From: Neurospora intermedia
Lineage: Eukaryota; Ascomycota; Sordariomycetes; Sordariales; Sordariaceae
Length of the DNA stretch: 64,000 nucleotides
Assembly: GCA_037102815.1 (NCBI GenBank)
Contig: BTPP01000004.1
Span: forward strand, 1,860,001-1,924,000
Direction of reading: 5' to 3'
Shown here: positions 19,791-31,762 of the stretch, piece by piece
How positions within the stretch are numbered: position 1 is the first letter of the stretch
Layout of the letters: every line of letters starts with the position of its first letter
Position numbers and translations under genes: made by a program
The notes under the pieces: generated by a model
Databases searched by the model: none
The model's input: only the letters and a program-made list of their open reading frames with translations
Told to the model about the DNA's origin: nothing

Positions 19791-21047
19791 TCAAGAGCTT
19801 TGATAGTTTGTTGCCGATGCCCTTATATTCACCGGAGAATCGAGCTTCAACATCCGACGAAGGCTATCCTCCATGTGTTGAATGTCTGCGGACCGCTGTT
19901 GATCGACTGCCTGAGGAAATGGAGCAGGTGGTGGTGGTTGCCTGCCATGAAGCTCACCGCCGCGGAAGTGGCCTGGGAACGTGTGCTGGCTCGCCGGATG
20001 GCTCGGTGGTTGATTTGCCGGTTGACTATCTCGAATCGCCGGGATTGCAAGGAATCTCTTGAGCTTCTCACTAGGGTCCATATTAGGTTCCTGCTGCTGT
20101 TGCTGCTGATGTTGCCGAGGAACGCTCGAGGCAACGCCAGTGTGCCCCTCGCTCGACCTTGCATCACGAATGCGATCCTGGTAAGGTCTCGAAAAAGCTG
20201 GCCCCATAGAGCGACATGGGTTTCCGCCTAATTCACTGGTAGAGAAGCCCATCGAGTAATTCGGCTGGGCTGGCTCCGAATGGTGTAGCCGGGCTCCATG
20301 TAGGCTCGTGCCAGTAGGGAGAGTCCGGGGTTCCTGAGGTGATAGGCCTTGTCCTTGGGGTGAGAACAAGCTCGGGCTATGAGCGTACATGTTGGCTGAA
20401 CTACCGCTCCGAGCTCTCGCCTTCTCGGCTCGGTCGGCGCGGAAGAAGAAGTCGAGTGGAGATTCCTCTCGGGAAACGTCACTGACGGGGAGACGGGTTC
20501 GAGGTGTGGGTGCTTCCGAGTCGGTGGCTGGAGGCGAAGGCTCCGAGTTGGCTCGGCCGGTATCCTTGACGCTGGGAGAGTCCATCGACTTGGCAAGAAA
20601 GCTAGGGATCGGAAGCGCCGACGGATCCGGGGAGGCGTGGAAGGAACCACCAGCAAAGGCAGGGGGGAAGACCGACTTGGGCAGAGCCGCTGTTTGCGGA
20701 GGACTGGTCCGGTAGTTCTTGGATGGGCCCGGTGTCGATGCCGGGGAGGTTGTGGACGCCTGCTTGTTGGACCTTGAGGATTTGGTTGAACGGGGTTTGG
20801 GCCTAGAGCCGTTTGCCTGAGGTTCCGGAGCCGGGCTGTTTGTCCCCGACTTGGTGCCCGACTTGTGCGGCGTGAACGGGGCGGCAGGGCCAAAGTTAAT
20901 CGGATAGGAGCCTTCAGACGGCATGTCATTTTCCGAAGCATATGTTCTGCGAGCGACAGCGTTGCCGGCATGGCGGTTGTTGCGGCGTCGTCCGGGAGTT
21001 GCCTTTGGGAGGGGTCCCGGCTGGTCTTGTTGCTGTTCTCGTTGCAT
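19791..21047 (-). CDS. Proline-rich protein with EDC1/PNRC mRNA-decapping activator motif
   Basis: Disordered, Ser/Pro-rich protein of 418 residues counted from the ATG at 21047. Its one recognisable element is FAGGSFHASPDPSALPIPSFL split as FAGGSF (131-136) and LPIPSFL (145-151). This matches the [YF]AGxxF...LPxPxF short motif of yeast Edc1/Edc2 and metazoan PNRC, where the proline part binds the Dcp1 EVH1 domain and the aromatic part activates Dcp2. A role in cytoplasmic mRNA decapping is therefore inferred. Other features are a PFTPHKSGT stretch near 57-65, a Gln run (QHQQQQQQQE) and a C-terminal HMEDSLRRMLKL amphipathic helix that may be a second interaction motif. The frame stays open upstream to about 21248 without an ATG (including HPYIPLAAFEQKTKSERDYIV), ending at a possible CCCAG acceptor. 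An additional 5' exon is therefore likely and the true start is uncertain. Confidence 0.75.
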   Translation of the reverse strand: MQREQQQDQPGPLPKATPGRRRNNRHAGNAVARRTYASENDMPSEGSYPINFGPAAPFTPHKSGTKSGTNSPAPEPQANGSRPKPRSTKSSRSNKQASTTSPASTPGPSKNYRTSPPQTAALPKSVFPPAFAGGSFHASPDPSALPIPSFLAKSMDSPSVKDTGRANSEPSPPATDSEAPTPRTRLPVSDVSREESPLDFFFRADRAEKARARSGSSANMYAHSPSLFSPQGQGLSPQEPRTLPTGTSLHGARLHHSEPAQPNYSMGFSTSELGGNPCRSMGPAFSRPYQDRIRDARSSEGHTGVASSVPRQHQQQQQQEPNMDPSEKLKRFLAIPAIRDSQPANQPPSHPASQHTFPGHFRGGELHGRQPPPPAPFPQAVDQQRSADIQHMEDSLRRMLKLDSPVNIRASATNYQSS

Positions 21048-21248
21048 CACAAGTAAGCAGCGCACAATGTAGTCGCGCTCGGACTTTGTTTTCTGTTCAA
21101 ACGCAGCGAGAGGTATGTAAGGGTGATGTAGAAGCAAGGGGCCGCTGCGTGGTGCCTTCCTCTGCGAAACAACTGAAGCGTGTGCGAATTGGCGGGACAA
21201 ATGTTGGGCGACGACCTGGGGTGCAATTGAGGCGAGTAGCGATGACAC

Positions 21249-22545
21249 ACTGGGTGAGAAACCGGTGTGAGTTGGACGTGGCGTCTGGCTGGCGAGTGGT
21301 GACTTGACGGCTACGAGATAGGGACGTGGGAAAAGGGGATGCGATCAGAGCCTGACGAGACGGCTGTCACTGGTTGACGGGCTGTGGTGGCGGTGATCTG
21401 TGTTGGCACAACGGTGCGGGAAATAATACTATTCGAATTGGCGATACTGAGTTTGACGGTAATAGCTTCGCGCATGTTGTTCTTGTCGCGAACTGTGTGG
21501 TGGTTTGTCGCTGTAATTCCGAAGTGATGTTGCGCTGCGGCGACAATAGGGAAGAAGCGGAAGTGTGGAAGAGGATGGTGATGGAGGCAACCTGGGGATC
21601 CGGCCTCCAGCACCGGGGGAATCGACATCAGCGCACAACCTGGGAACGACGAAGCACAGCCCAGAGCCCGGTGCAATGCCCTGCCGTTGACCGCCTGGGG
21701 CTGTACTTGACCGGTCACCAGCCCGGCTCCTCTTCTCTGGCCATTATCATTTACACGTTCTCATTTCCCGTCCCGAATCGGGCATAGCCTCATTACCAGG
21801 TACACCTTGACACTTGACAACCGCCACCGCAAAAAGCAGCAGATGCTATGAGCCTAACACGTACATGACTCTAAACGCTAGGGGAGCGGGGTCAGCCAAG
21901 TCTGAAGACGGTTCACTGGTCCACCTATCGCGCGCATCACTGCCCAGAATCCCCAGCGTCATTGCAATCAGCAGTGTGCAGCTTCCCGTCCACACCACTG
22001 ACATTCCCGCCGTCGTTTAGTGCTGGTTAAGATAGGTAGGCAACCTTGACGGGATCAACATACCTACAACACCTAAGGACAGTAAGGGCAAGCTGTGCTA
22101 CCTTCACTTTGTCACCCAACACCCAGGACGTGGCGATACTTTTTATTTGAGTAACCGCAACCGAAAGCACTTCACGTCATCTCGAAGGGAAGGTAGGTAC
22201 GCATTCAACCTTCTAGACTAAACCTTTCAACTGCCTAGAAGCTTTCCGCCTTCCTCTCTACAGCCCAGGCGGGTTTACCTCGCCTTCCTCGGACTCTTTT
22301 CATAGTTCAATCATCCCGACCACAGCACGACGGGCAAGCGGACTGACGGCTGCTTTGGAATTTTCTAGACTACTTACGAACTCTGCCTCTTCGTCCAAAC
22401 GAATCATTTTATTCCATCGACCGGTCGAGCTTTTCAGTGTGTCCCTCGACTTATCCTGCGCATGCTCGCCTGCGTCGCAGCACCTCCTTCGTACTATTGC
22501 GCCACGACCGATTAAACACCCGGGGCTTTGTTTACCAGCTTCATC
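21249..22545. promoter_or_regulatory. Divergent upstream region of the EDC1-like gene and rbx1
   Basis: About 1.3 kb. It should contain both promoters and, from about 22350, the rbx1 leader. A possible first exon of the leftward gene could also lie here, but I cannot place it. No other gene seen. Confidence 0.5.
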
Positions 22546-23122
<577 letters not shown>

Positions 23123-23440
23123 AGGCCTGGAGATCAGGAGTTGGATGCCTATTTGCGGCTATTCGACCATGCTGAAGGGCGAGACACGGATGAAGAAAAC
23201 GTCTGCGAATTTTCATAGGTCTAGATAGCATAAGCCAGGGAGTATCACACGTTAGGAGGCTTCCACGAATGTAAGCTAGCGGGCCACGCCAGATCGAGCA
23301 TGGCTCAGCGAGCATGCTTCAGCGTGCAGCAGTATGAATATCATGGCCGGCGCATCATACTTTGATGATGTTGCTTTGCTCAACCTCCCTTCTCGCAGAC
23401 GTACACCTAAACTGTGCGACGATGCGATAAAAACGCCAGT
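23123..23440. other. Convergent spacer between rbx1 and spc1
   Basis: 318 bases between facing stop codons. No gene or repeat seen. Confidence 0.5.
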
Positions 23441-23888
23441 CTACCTGAAACTCTTCTCATCTACGATCAGGCTTTGTGGCGGTACCAGCCCGCCGCCGAC
23501 TTGTAGCCACTTGACAGGGTTGCGGTTGTAGAACGGCCACGGAGGAACGACGAGGATAAAGGTGAGGGCGGTTCCGGCAAGTCCGATCTGGAGCGCCAGC
23601 TTGATGTCTTGCAAGATATATCCGACGAGGAACGAGACAACCTGATGACCAAAGGCCTGTCAGCGAGGCGCCGGCTGCGTTTGAATAAGGGACAACATAC
23701 ACCTGTAAGCGCCAGAGTTACGTTGACGAGAAGTTCCACCAGCTTCTGGCCTTCGAAATCCTGGATATCGCAGATGTCAGCTGAGTTGTCGTATACAAGA
23801 TGAATACCGGTACGGGTATTGAACGAGCATGACGAACAATTTGGCCCTCGGCAACATCGCGGACCTGATCCAGCAGTTGTTCAGTCAT
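23441..23888 (-). CDS. spc1: Signal peptidase complex subunit 1 (Spc1/SPC12)
   Basis: Small, two-helix membrane subunit of the ER signal peptidase complex. It is built from three exons, 23888-23838, 23760-23701 and 23641-23441, giving 103 residues. Introns are 77 nt (GTTCGT...ATCCAG) and 59 nt (GTATGT...CATCAG). The protein starts MTEQLLDQVRDVAEGQI and continues DFEGQKLVELLVNVTLAL. Two membrane helices are separated by the family signature GYILQDIKLALQIGL, and GTALTFILVVPPWPFYNRNP matches the conserved end of the domain. Neither exon 1 nor exon 2 would be found by ORF length alone. The assignment depends on joining all three, and the joined protein aligns across the whole family length. Confidence 0.95.
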
Positions 23889-26177
23889 CGTGCGGCAAGT
23901 GTTATGCCGGGGAGGTTCGAGAATGGGCGGCGATCGGGACAGCTGTTCGACTAGTCGAGAGCGTCGAATACTGGATCGTAGACAGTGATGAGCGGTAGAT
24001 TTGCTTTACAAGTCGTATACGCGCGTATGGCTATCGTTGGGGTTCTATTAATGATGTTGAGGTTTGCATGGGAGGAAATCAGACATCATCCAGGTACACC
24101 ATACTACTGTAGCGCATCGCATCACTCTTTCACTTCCATTGGATGCCCATGCTGGGTACCTCTACTTCAACGTGTCTGCTTCGGGGGCCTGCCCCGGTCG
24201 GGCCCTCCTTTAGGCTGCCCGTGCCGTACGCTAGGGGTACTTATTTACTTTACAAGGTGTAGTGTATAATACGTACTACTGGGTGGCACTGCTACCGTAC
24301 CACGACAGTACACGGCCTCGGCTGGGCTTGGCAGTGGGCAAATCACAACCTACCTAACCAACGCGCAGATCCACGTCCCGCAATCAAAGGGAACGAAGTG
24401 CCCTGCGTGCTGTGAGTGGAAATTCGGAAAAGGATTCAACAGGAAGTGAATGTAAAGGGAACGTGAAGGTGGTGAGCAAAGTGGGGGACTGCTCGACGAC
24501 GCAGCAGTGCTGCAAGTACCTAGATTTTGAAACCAGTATAATCTAACGCAGGAGATCAGGTTCCAACCTACACTTCCAAGGCCGAATTGTCGGGGATGCC
24601 GTGCTAGCTGATTGGCAGCTACCCTCAATTGTGCATCGACGATTCGATATTAGAACACCGTATTCCTGTTTTCGTGGAATCATAGGTAGTTTCGAGAACA
24701 ATTGCTGAACAAGGGAAGATCCTTAAAAGGTTGCACACGGGCTGTCTTGCGGCCAAGGGTGCTGCTGGTGCGTCAGGCGTCCGATGACCGCTTCCCTTCA
24801 CCTTTGCAGTCCAGCGACCTGACAAGAGGAACACCGCCGGGACCTAACCTTGTACAAGAGGCTAAGAACGAACGGGCAAATCTACTGTAAATCTTCCATT
24901 CCATCCTCTCTTTCCATAGTATTCTTTGCTAGCATGGAAAACTTTCGTTGAATTGCCTTTGTCTCCTATCTAAACCTATAAACCTAGCACGTGCCTCGAC
25001 CAACCACTTACCCTGGCTTTCCCTGAAACGACTCTCCAAACAAAGGGAAACTCATCGGGCCAGAAGCGATCATTCCTTCCGTTGCGCTTTTTGCCCCGTG
25101 AACTTGGACCCTTCCCTTAGGCAGGCCGGCATACAACTGAAAGGTCTCCTCGGAACCACCCGACGCCTTGTGTGGAGGCGACGAACAGTCAGGCACCTTC
25201 CGTCCCACTCTTGTCTTTTTACCAAAAAAAAAACTTAGCGCGGCGACCTCGACCCTTTTCCACCTTTCAACACTCAACGCCGACAACCTCATTATTGCGG
25301 TTCCGTGTTCAACGAATCCGACTCGACTAGCCTGCGCTACAGAGTACGACGCCGACTCCAGTCATCCCTTCTCTAGGTATCTCCGCTGGTGGCCGCCCCG
25401 AGACTGCTGATGCGCAGACACATGCTCGTCATTCCCCAGCAACGTCATTTCCCGGGCTTCTGTTAGAACCTTCGTCTGTCCGCTACTCCTATCCCTTCTT
25501 GGGTTTTTCGGCGGTTTTGAAAGGGCGGATCTTCGACCTCATTGACCTTCAGCCGATCCTCCCTAGCTCGGCGCGAGTTCGTTACCTTAAATCTTCCCTC
25601 GTCGGACCTCGTATTCACCCGAAAAAAAATTCTTGGTTGCTGCTGAGAAAGGCCTCACATCAGCCATCGCCTATCACGCCACGTTCCGATTTGGCCGCCA
25701 CCGCCAGTCATTCCAGCAAAAGTCATCAAGTTGGCGGGCTCTATCCGTGAAAGCGTTTCGTCTGTTCGTTCGCTCCTAGGTCCCAGCTTCTGGGTCTATA
25801 GTGGAGTGGACAAGAAACCCCCTTAATTCGACATCGCTCGAACCAAGATTCTCTATTTTGAACAAACATCTACAATTTATGTTTTCCGATCTTGCGCTTT
25901 GATAGCCGACGTTGACGACGACATCCTTTTGTCCCCCTTCTTGTTGCGCCATTCGGTCATCGTCGCGGACGGCTCCTGGCCGTTCGCTGCCATCCGCTGG
26001 TGCCTTTTGAGTCGACCTTTCGACGACAATATGCGAACCGACTGATCACCCCCATCCCGGGCGTTGAGGGCCATAGCCGACCCTTCAATTATTTCACCAA
26101 CGACGATATAGCAAAGACAACCGACATCACACTAATTTAACCCACCCAGCCAAGAAGCGACTCCGCTTGTCGCAACG
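23889..26177. promoter_or_regulatory. Divergent upstream region of spc1 and the CorA gene, including a probable long CorA leader
   Basis: About 2.3 kb. From roughly 24900 onward the + strand becomes C/T-rich with CTTTCC and CCTTTT tracts, as expected of a long fungal 5' leader. Short ATG-initiated frames occur in it (separate entry). Nothing else coding is supported. Confidence 0.5.
25410..25466 (+). promoter_or_regulatory. Upstream ORF of 18 codons in the presumed CorA leader
   Basis: ATG at 25410 with a second in-frame ATG at 25422, then stop TAG at 25464-25466. The peptide is MRRHMLVIPQQRHFPGFC. A second minimal frame (ATG 25879, MFSDLAL, TGA ending 25902) lies closer to the main start. 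Whether they are transcribed is not shown by sequence alone. Confidence 0.35.
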
Positions 26178-28139
26178 ATGTTTGACCAGGAGGAAAACGT
26201 GGGGAACTCCGGGTACTCAACCCCGGTGCCCGAACTTGACGACCACCGGAACCAATCCGTTTCTGTTCAACGACCTGACCGTCCTCGACGCGGAACATTC
26301 GATTCTTTATACGGGCCAGGACAGGTGATTGAGACGGGCCCAACACACAGCGATTCGTTCCCGGGCACAAGGGTCCGAGATTTTGAGGAAGCTGTTGTTG
26401 ACGAGGAGGATCAGGAGAACTCGCCGGTTTATCGGAGAGATCGGCGAGGAACTGTAGAGTCTGCTGTGTTAGATGTTCGGTCTATCTCACCCCCGAACTC
26501 GGTTAAGGCTTTTGCGGAAGCACGCCGAAGGGAGCGAGACCTTTCCTTCTCCGAGCCAACGAGACCCGAGCGTCGAGTCGAAGAGCCACCCGAGCTGCAG
26601 CGGGCTAACTCTATCGTCAGTCGCCGTAGCTACCGCAGCAAGCAGCCGACGGTAATGGATGACACCGCCAGCTTGGCCACCAACAAATCCGCGGAGGAAG
26701 ATGTTTGCTTCCCCTTGCAAGATGATCATAGGGATGACAACTTGCATATCGATTTCCACTACTTGGAGACCTTTATCAAGGCTGAGAATGAAGCCCGACA
26801 GTCAGCCCGCCGCCCCTCAGCCATCCGTGTCTTCCCCGATTTGCGGCCTGCCGAGCCCGATGTTACCCCCACCGTACCAATGGTAACACTGGATGGGGAT
26901 ATCCTTTCGGCCCCTTCGGAGACGGATATTCGGCGGGAAAAGAGTCATGAGACAGACGACGATGCCGAGGCCAAAAGGACTGTACAACCGCCACAACCTC
27001 AGGTTGACCAGAGCCGGGTCAGTTTCTTTTCCTCAGCTTGGGAATCCACGATCCACGCTGCCGACCTGGAGGGTTTGATTTTGCCCGGGGAGGACATTAG
27101 AGGGCTTTTCAGTTTCCCAAAGGGGGAGACTGATGGAGTCTGGTGGCTCAATATGAACAATCCCTCCGAAGAAGAAGTCCGCGCCGTCTGCAGAGCTTTT
27201 GGCATCCATCCCTTGACAATTGAGGATATCACCACGCAGGAATCCCGGGAGAAGATTGAGCTTTTCCCATCCTACTACTTCGCCTCGTTCAGATCGTTCT
27301 TCATCGAGGTAGAGGATACCACCGGGGAAAAGGAGTACGTGCCTTTCAACATATACGTGGTGGTGTTTCGCGAAGGCACGTTGAGCTTCAGCTACGCCAA
27401 CAATTCCCATGCCTCACATGTGAGGAAGAGAATTACGATGCTGAAGGACTATGTCTCATTAAGTAGCGATTGGATTTGCTACGCCCTGATGTAAGTTTAT
27501 GGGAATGAGCAGATGCGGTTTTTTCCATTCGATGGATGCGTATACTAACCCATACGTAGTGACGACATTGTCGATTCGTTCGCTCCCGAAATCAGCAAAC
27601 TTGAGCACGAAACCGACCAGATCGAGGACGATGTGTTCATTGCTCGGTCCGACGACATGGCCCAGTTCTTGAAGAAGATTGGCATTGCTCGCAAGAATGT
27701 CATGGGCTTGATGCGCTTGCTCGGCGGAAAAGCAGATGTCCTCAGGGGCTTCACCAAGCGCTGCAACGAGAACTACAAAGTCACGCCACGTATGGACATT
27801 GGTCTATACCTCGGTGACATCCAGGACCACGTGGTGACCATGATGACCAACCTGGGCCATTTCGAGAAGATGCTGTCTCGTGCACACAGCAACTACCTCG
27901 CGCAGATTTCCATCGACGGCATCATCCAGGGAACTGCTACGAACCGTGTCCTCAGCAAGATCACCCTGCTGGCCTCCATCATCGTCCCGCTCAACGTGGT
28001 GACTGGTCTGTTCGGGATGAACGTTCACGTCCCATGGGGAGGCATGGAGACTATGGTCCCTTTCTACGTTATTCTGGCCTTTTTCTTTTCATTCTGCAGT
28101 TTGTCGTACATTTTTGCGAAGCACAAAAAGTTGATATAA
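26178..28139 (+). CDS. CorA/Mnr2-type magnesium transporter
   Basis: CorA superfamily Mg2+ channel. Exon 1 is 26178-27490 and exon 2 is 27560-28139, joined across a 69-nt intron (GTAAGT, branch ACTAACC, acceptor ACGTAG) to read WICYALIDDIVDSF. The protein is 630 residues. Residues 1 to about 270 are a disordered acidic/Arg-rich N-terminus (several RRGT/RRST-type phosphorylation-like sites). The cytosolic CorA domain follows (WWLNMNNPSEEEV, FGIHPLTIEDI, SREKIELFPSYYF). The long stalk helix ends in TM1 (ITLLASIIVPLNVVTGLFGMN) with the pore signature GMN at 590-592, then TM2 (FYVILAFFFSFCSLSYIF) and the short basic tail KHKKLI. The long N-terminus favours the fungal vacuolar Mnr2 group over mitochondrial Mrs2. 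Location is inferred. Confidence 0.94.
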
Positions 28140-28881
28140 ATAACAATGGGCTGGAGTCTCATGAGAGAAAATGTGGAACCGTTTTCTAATAGCTTCTCGT
28201 TTCTTTGGTATACAGGGAAAGGGCTGCCAAGCAATGTCGATAACATGGCTGTTGTAAATGGGAGTGTGGCGGTACTATCGCTTTGTATACCGTTTTTTTC
28301 TTGACGGGATAGACCATAGATGCGTTGGTAGATACCCCGAAACGTTTTATTACAGTGTTGACTCAGGTTGTGTTTCTTGTGAAGGCAGTTCTGAATATTC
28401 TACCAAATTTGTGCTGTGTGGTCACTGTGTATTGTTCGGTCGTATCATTCTGCATAGGAAGCAAACATCGTTCAGGTTCTTGGATACATGTAAATCTACG
28501 ATTCTCGGTGTTTCGAAGGCTCGAAAGTTGGTAATTGCGAAAGCGAAGTGCCGTACGTAATCGACTCGAATGCAGTTGCACGCCGAGATACTCGAGCGCT
28601 ATCGATAAAAATGTAGTCCTCTCATTGGCTACCTATCTCAAAAGAATCTTTATCCACATCCCCGGTCGCGGTGCTCACCTGGCAGGCAGGTACCGCCCAA
28701 AAGCTTGGAAAGGTCCATCCCGCATCCAATCCAATTGCACGCTACGTGATATCGAACCTCTTCTGGTTGTTTATTCAATTCTTGATATCGAATTATTTCC
28801 ACCACAACCTTGAGCAACTATTATACAACCATCGCAACATATAACCCTGCCAACTTAGAAAAAAAAGAAAAAACAGCAACA
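28140..28881. other. Spacer between the CorA gene and tim8
   Basis: 742 bases in tandem orientation: CorA 3' region first, tim8 promoter and A-rich leader last (AAAAAAGAAAAAACAGCAACA before the ATG). A TGACTCA motif lies near 28363. No gene seen. Confidence 0.5.
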
Positions 28882-29418
28882 ATGGATATTCCTCAGGCCG
28901 ACCTCGATCTCCTCAACGAGAAGGACAAGAACGAGCTTCGCGGTTTCATTTCCAACGAGACGCAGCGCCAGAGGGTGCAAGGACGTATGTACCATCTACA
29001 ACCTTCTAGATCTCCAACTCCATCCTGCAGTGCTTCATTGTTATCCTCGTCCCTCTACCATGATCAAATGCAGCTTATTGCCCCTCAATAAGCCTACCCA
29101 CCATTTCCCTCTCCTTCTCCCCCACAACCATAACCTCTCTCTGTCCCCTCCCCCTCCTTCCATATACTTCCTCCCACGACGTTACTCTACCTCCCAGTGA
29201 TATGTACAACAGATATAACTAACATCCCACCTTCCACGTTAGAAACCCACGCCCTTACCGATTCCTGCTGGAAGAAATGCGTCACCTCCCCCATCAAGAC
29301 CAACCAGCTCGACAAGACCGAGGCCGTCTGCATGGCGGACTGCGTTGAGCGCTTCCTGGACGTCAACCTGACCATCATGGCCCACGTGCAAAAGATCACT
29401 AGGGGTGGCAGCAAGTAG
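28882..29418 (+). CDS. tim8: Mitochondrial intermembrane-space chaperone Tim8
   Basis: Small Tim protein that escorts inner-membrane precursors (such as Tim23) across the intermembrane space with Tim13. Exons are 28882-28984 and 29243-29418, split by a 258-nt intron (GTATGT...CACGTTAG). The product is 92 residues. The twin CX3C motif is clear: CWKKC and CMADC, 15 residues apart, with DKTEAV between and FLDVNLTIM after. The N-terminus (MDIPQADLDLLNEKDKNELRG) forms the first helix. The spliced join reads VQGQTHALTDSC. Family length (about 90) and the FLD motif of Tim8 rather than Tim9/10/13 support the name. The intron is unusually long for so small a gene and is C/T-rich. Confidence 0.95.
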
Positions 29419-30354
29419 GTCGCGCGCGCGCCGATATGAAGGCGTGGGAGGATTCTATCAGGAGGGCGGGAAAAGGATGAGAAAGGAACAAGAAGAAAAG
29501 AGGAAGAAGAGAAAGGAGGATGGCGATAAAAGTGACTTGTCTCTGTCGCGGAACTGATTGATCCGCGGGGCTGGCTGGCTAAGTTTTTTCGGTTGGTTGG
29601 TCCTGCTTGGTGGGCTTCTTGGGAGACTTGGAGGATGCGGCCGAGGTATCCGACGCTTGTTTTCATGGTGGTTCTGGCTGGGTCTGGTACACTCGGGCTT
29701 ACTACGACGGAACGGGGGGAACAGAGAAGCACCCATTGCAAGGGAACCGTCGTTGAGTCCCTGCGACAGGGCTTGCGAATATGGTTCTGGTCACAGTTCT
29801 AGAAAACAGTCATTCGAGGAATTGTCACGGTTACGCCTGAAGGCTTGTACGATATATGTGATGGGACAAGGGAAGGATCAAAGATAGAACTGGAAGGGAA
29901 AAGGGTTTATAGGGAATGGGGGTTGTTCAGGAACATAGACAGTATAGGAGGCGGTTCTTATAGCATGATATGGGAGCGCGTGATAGCGGAATGTTCATCT
30001 TCATCTTCATACACAGACCCAATGCTCAGTGCAGGATAGTTGGTTACAGAAGTGCAGAGAACTATACGACAACACTTCATTTTCATGAGAAAAACACAAG
30101 ATGTCAGATTCAAGTCCTAGAGCAAGTAGATCTATGGCTTGCAAGGGAGGAGTTTGGAAAATGGCCCATTTGGTCATGTCTGATGGAACGGGCAGAATAG
30201 TTGTAAAAACCTTCATTTCCATGCCATGGACCAAACGCCAAAGGGGTATCAGACGCCGACTTCTTTTTTCGTTAAACAGTAAAACCCATGTATCCCTTGA
30301 AGATAGTTTTTATCCCGAATCTTGTGTATTTCCCATAGCTATGAAATCGCTAGT
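29419..30354. other. Convergent 3' region between tim8 and L25
   Basis: 936 bases between facing genes. GGTTGG and AAGGAA-rich patches, and an apparently non-coding 109-codon frame. Nothing supported. Confidence 0.45.
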
Positions 30355-31189
30355 TTAGACAAGGCCGAGCTTGGTGGCAGCAATGTCGAGGGCATCGACA
30401 TCGGCAGTGAGGCGAGCGAAGGCCTTCTTGGAACCGTCAGGGCTGTGAGTGGAGTTAGCAACAAGAACCATCTTGATGTCAGTCCATAGGGACCAAAACT
30501 AACCGGATCAGGGTGTTGATCTTGACGGTGTCAATGTCATAGAGCTTCTTGAGGGCCTGCTTGATCTGGGCCTTGTTGGCCTTGACATCGACGATGAAGA
30601 CGAGGGTGTTCTGCTCCTCAATCTTCTTCAGGGCACCCTCGGTGTTGAGAGGGTGGACGATGACCTTGTGCTCATCGAGACGGGGCTCGTGAGGGATCGA
30701 CTTGCGAGGGTACTTGGGAGCCCGAGACAGCTGAAGAGTCTTGGGGCGGTGGAAGGTGGTCGAGTATCTGACCTTGGTCTTCTTGTGCGAGTGCACCTAA
30801 GCAGAGAGAAAGAACTCCAATCAGCGTCCGAACGTCACCAGGGGAAAGGGATCGCGAGTCGTCGCAAACTTACACCCTTGAGGGCAGCCTGGGCAGCCTT
30901 CTTGGCCTGAGCGCCCTTACCGGCCTTAGAGGCACCGCCTATCCATAGAGTCCCTCGTCAGCAAAAGCATTCGCCTGGAGCAAGATGATGCCAGAATCTT
31001 GTCCAAACTCGCAAAGTCTGCTGCTGCTTTGGTGCATCACCTCCGAATGCCATTGCGCGACACAGAGGATCCGCATTGTGCGCGGGGCGAGCATATTTGT
31101 CGAGCCGTTCAATTCATTCTTGGTGGAATCGTCGCTGGTGAGATTTTGAGGTTTCTTCAAGTACCTTTCTTGGTATCCTTAGGGGCCAT
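30355..31189 (-). CDS. rpl25: 60S ribosomal protein L25 (uL23)
   Basis: Large-subunit protein at the polypeptide exit tunnel that binds 25S rRNA and docks SRP. Four exons: 31189-31165, 30938-30874, 30796-30504, 30442-30355, giving 156 residues. The first exon is only 25 nt (MAPKDTKK plus one base) and is followed by a 226-nt intron, the usual ribosomal-protein layout. Remaining introns are 77 and 61 nt. The basic N-terminus [20 protein letters not shown] precedes [19 protein letters not shown], then the uL23 core: [40 protein letters not shown] and [17 protein letters not shown], ending [17 protein letters not shown]. It shares its upstream region with the Bmt2 gene. Confidence 0.97.
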
Positions 31190-31762
31190 TGCTGCGATTT
31201 CTGCTGTCGTCGGGCTAAGAAATCGGGATTCTCGCTGGTCGTTGTCGGGGAGGAGAAAGTTCACTTTTTGGCTAAAATTTGGGGGAGGAAAAAGTGTGCG
31301 CGCGGGATTTGTGTGGCTTGGTAGTGTGGCTGAAGTGGTACTGGCAGGGGTTGAGCTGCGCAAACTGGCGCAAACGGGCTCTGAACCACACCAGAATATC
31401 CACTTTCGCGAAATATGCTCCACAGTATTTTGAATCTCGACCTCCGATCATCACTTTATCGCTACGCGCTCCGTCATTCAACCTTGAAGGTCATGATGCG
31501 CCCTCCAATCCACCTTTCCTCATTCTGTTCGTGGTCTGTCGGATGAAGTCGGCGCAGGAAACCTTGGATTTTCACAGCTCCAAGCCTCGCTGTTCTGTGC
31601 CTATCACGACCTCCAGACAAGGACGTGGTGTAGTTGTCTTGCTAACTACAGTGTCACGAATCGCCAACCGAAAATCAACCTCACCAAGACGGATCACAGT
31701 ATCGACAAGATCGACTATTTGAGGCTATCTACTTGTTACAGCATAGCACGCGAGGGAGAACT
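31190..31762. promoter_or_regulatory. Bidirectional upstream region of L25 and the Bmt2-like gene
   Basis: 573 bases between two divergent ribosome-related genes, so co-regulation is possible. Features include a GTGCGCGCGGG patch and several GTGTGGCT repeats near 31310-31335. I recognise no defined ribosomal-protein box. Confidence 0.5.

Noticed and set aside
20228-20971. 247-codon open frame overlapping the EDC1-like gene
   Set aside because: Alternate frame of a Ser/Pro-rich coding region.
30939-31164. snoRNA in the first intron of L25
   Set aside because: A GTGATGC is present, but no proper box C/D pair with terminal stem could be recognised.
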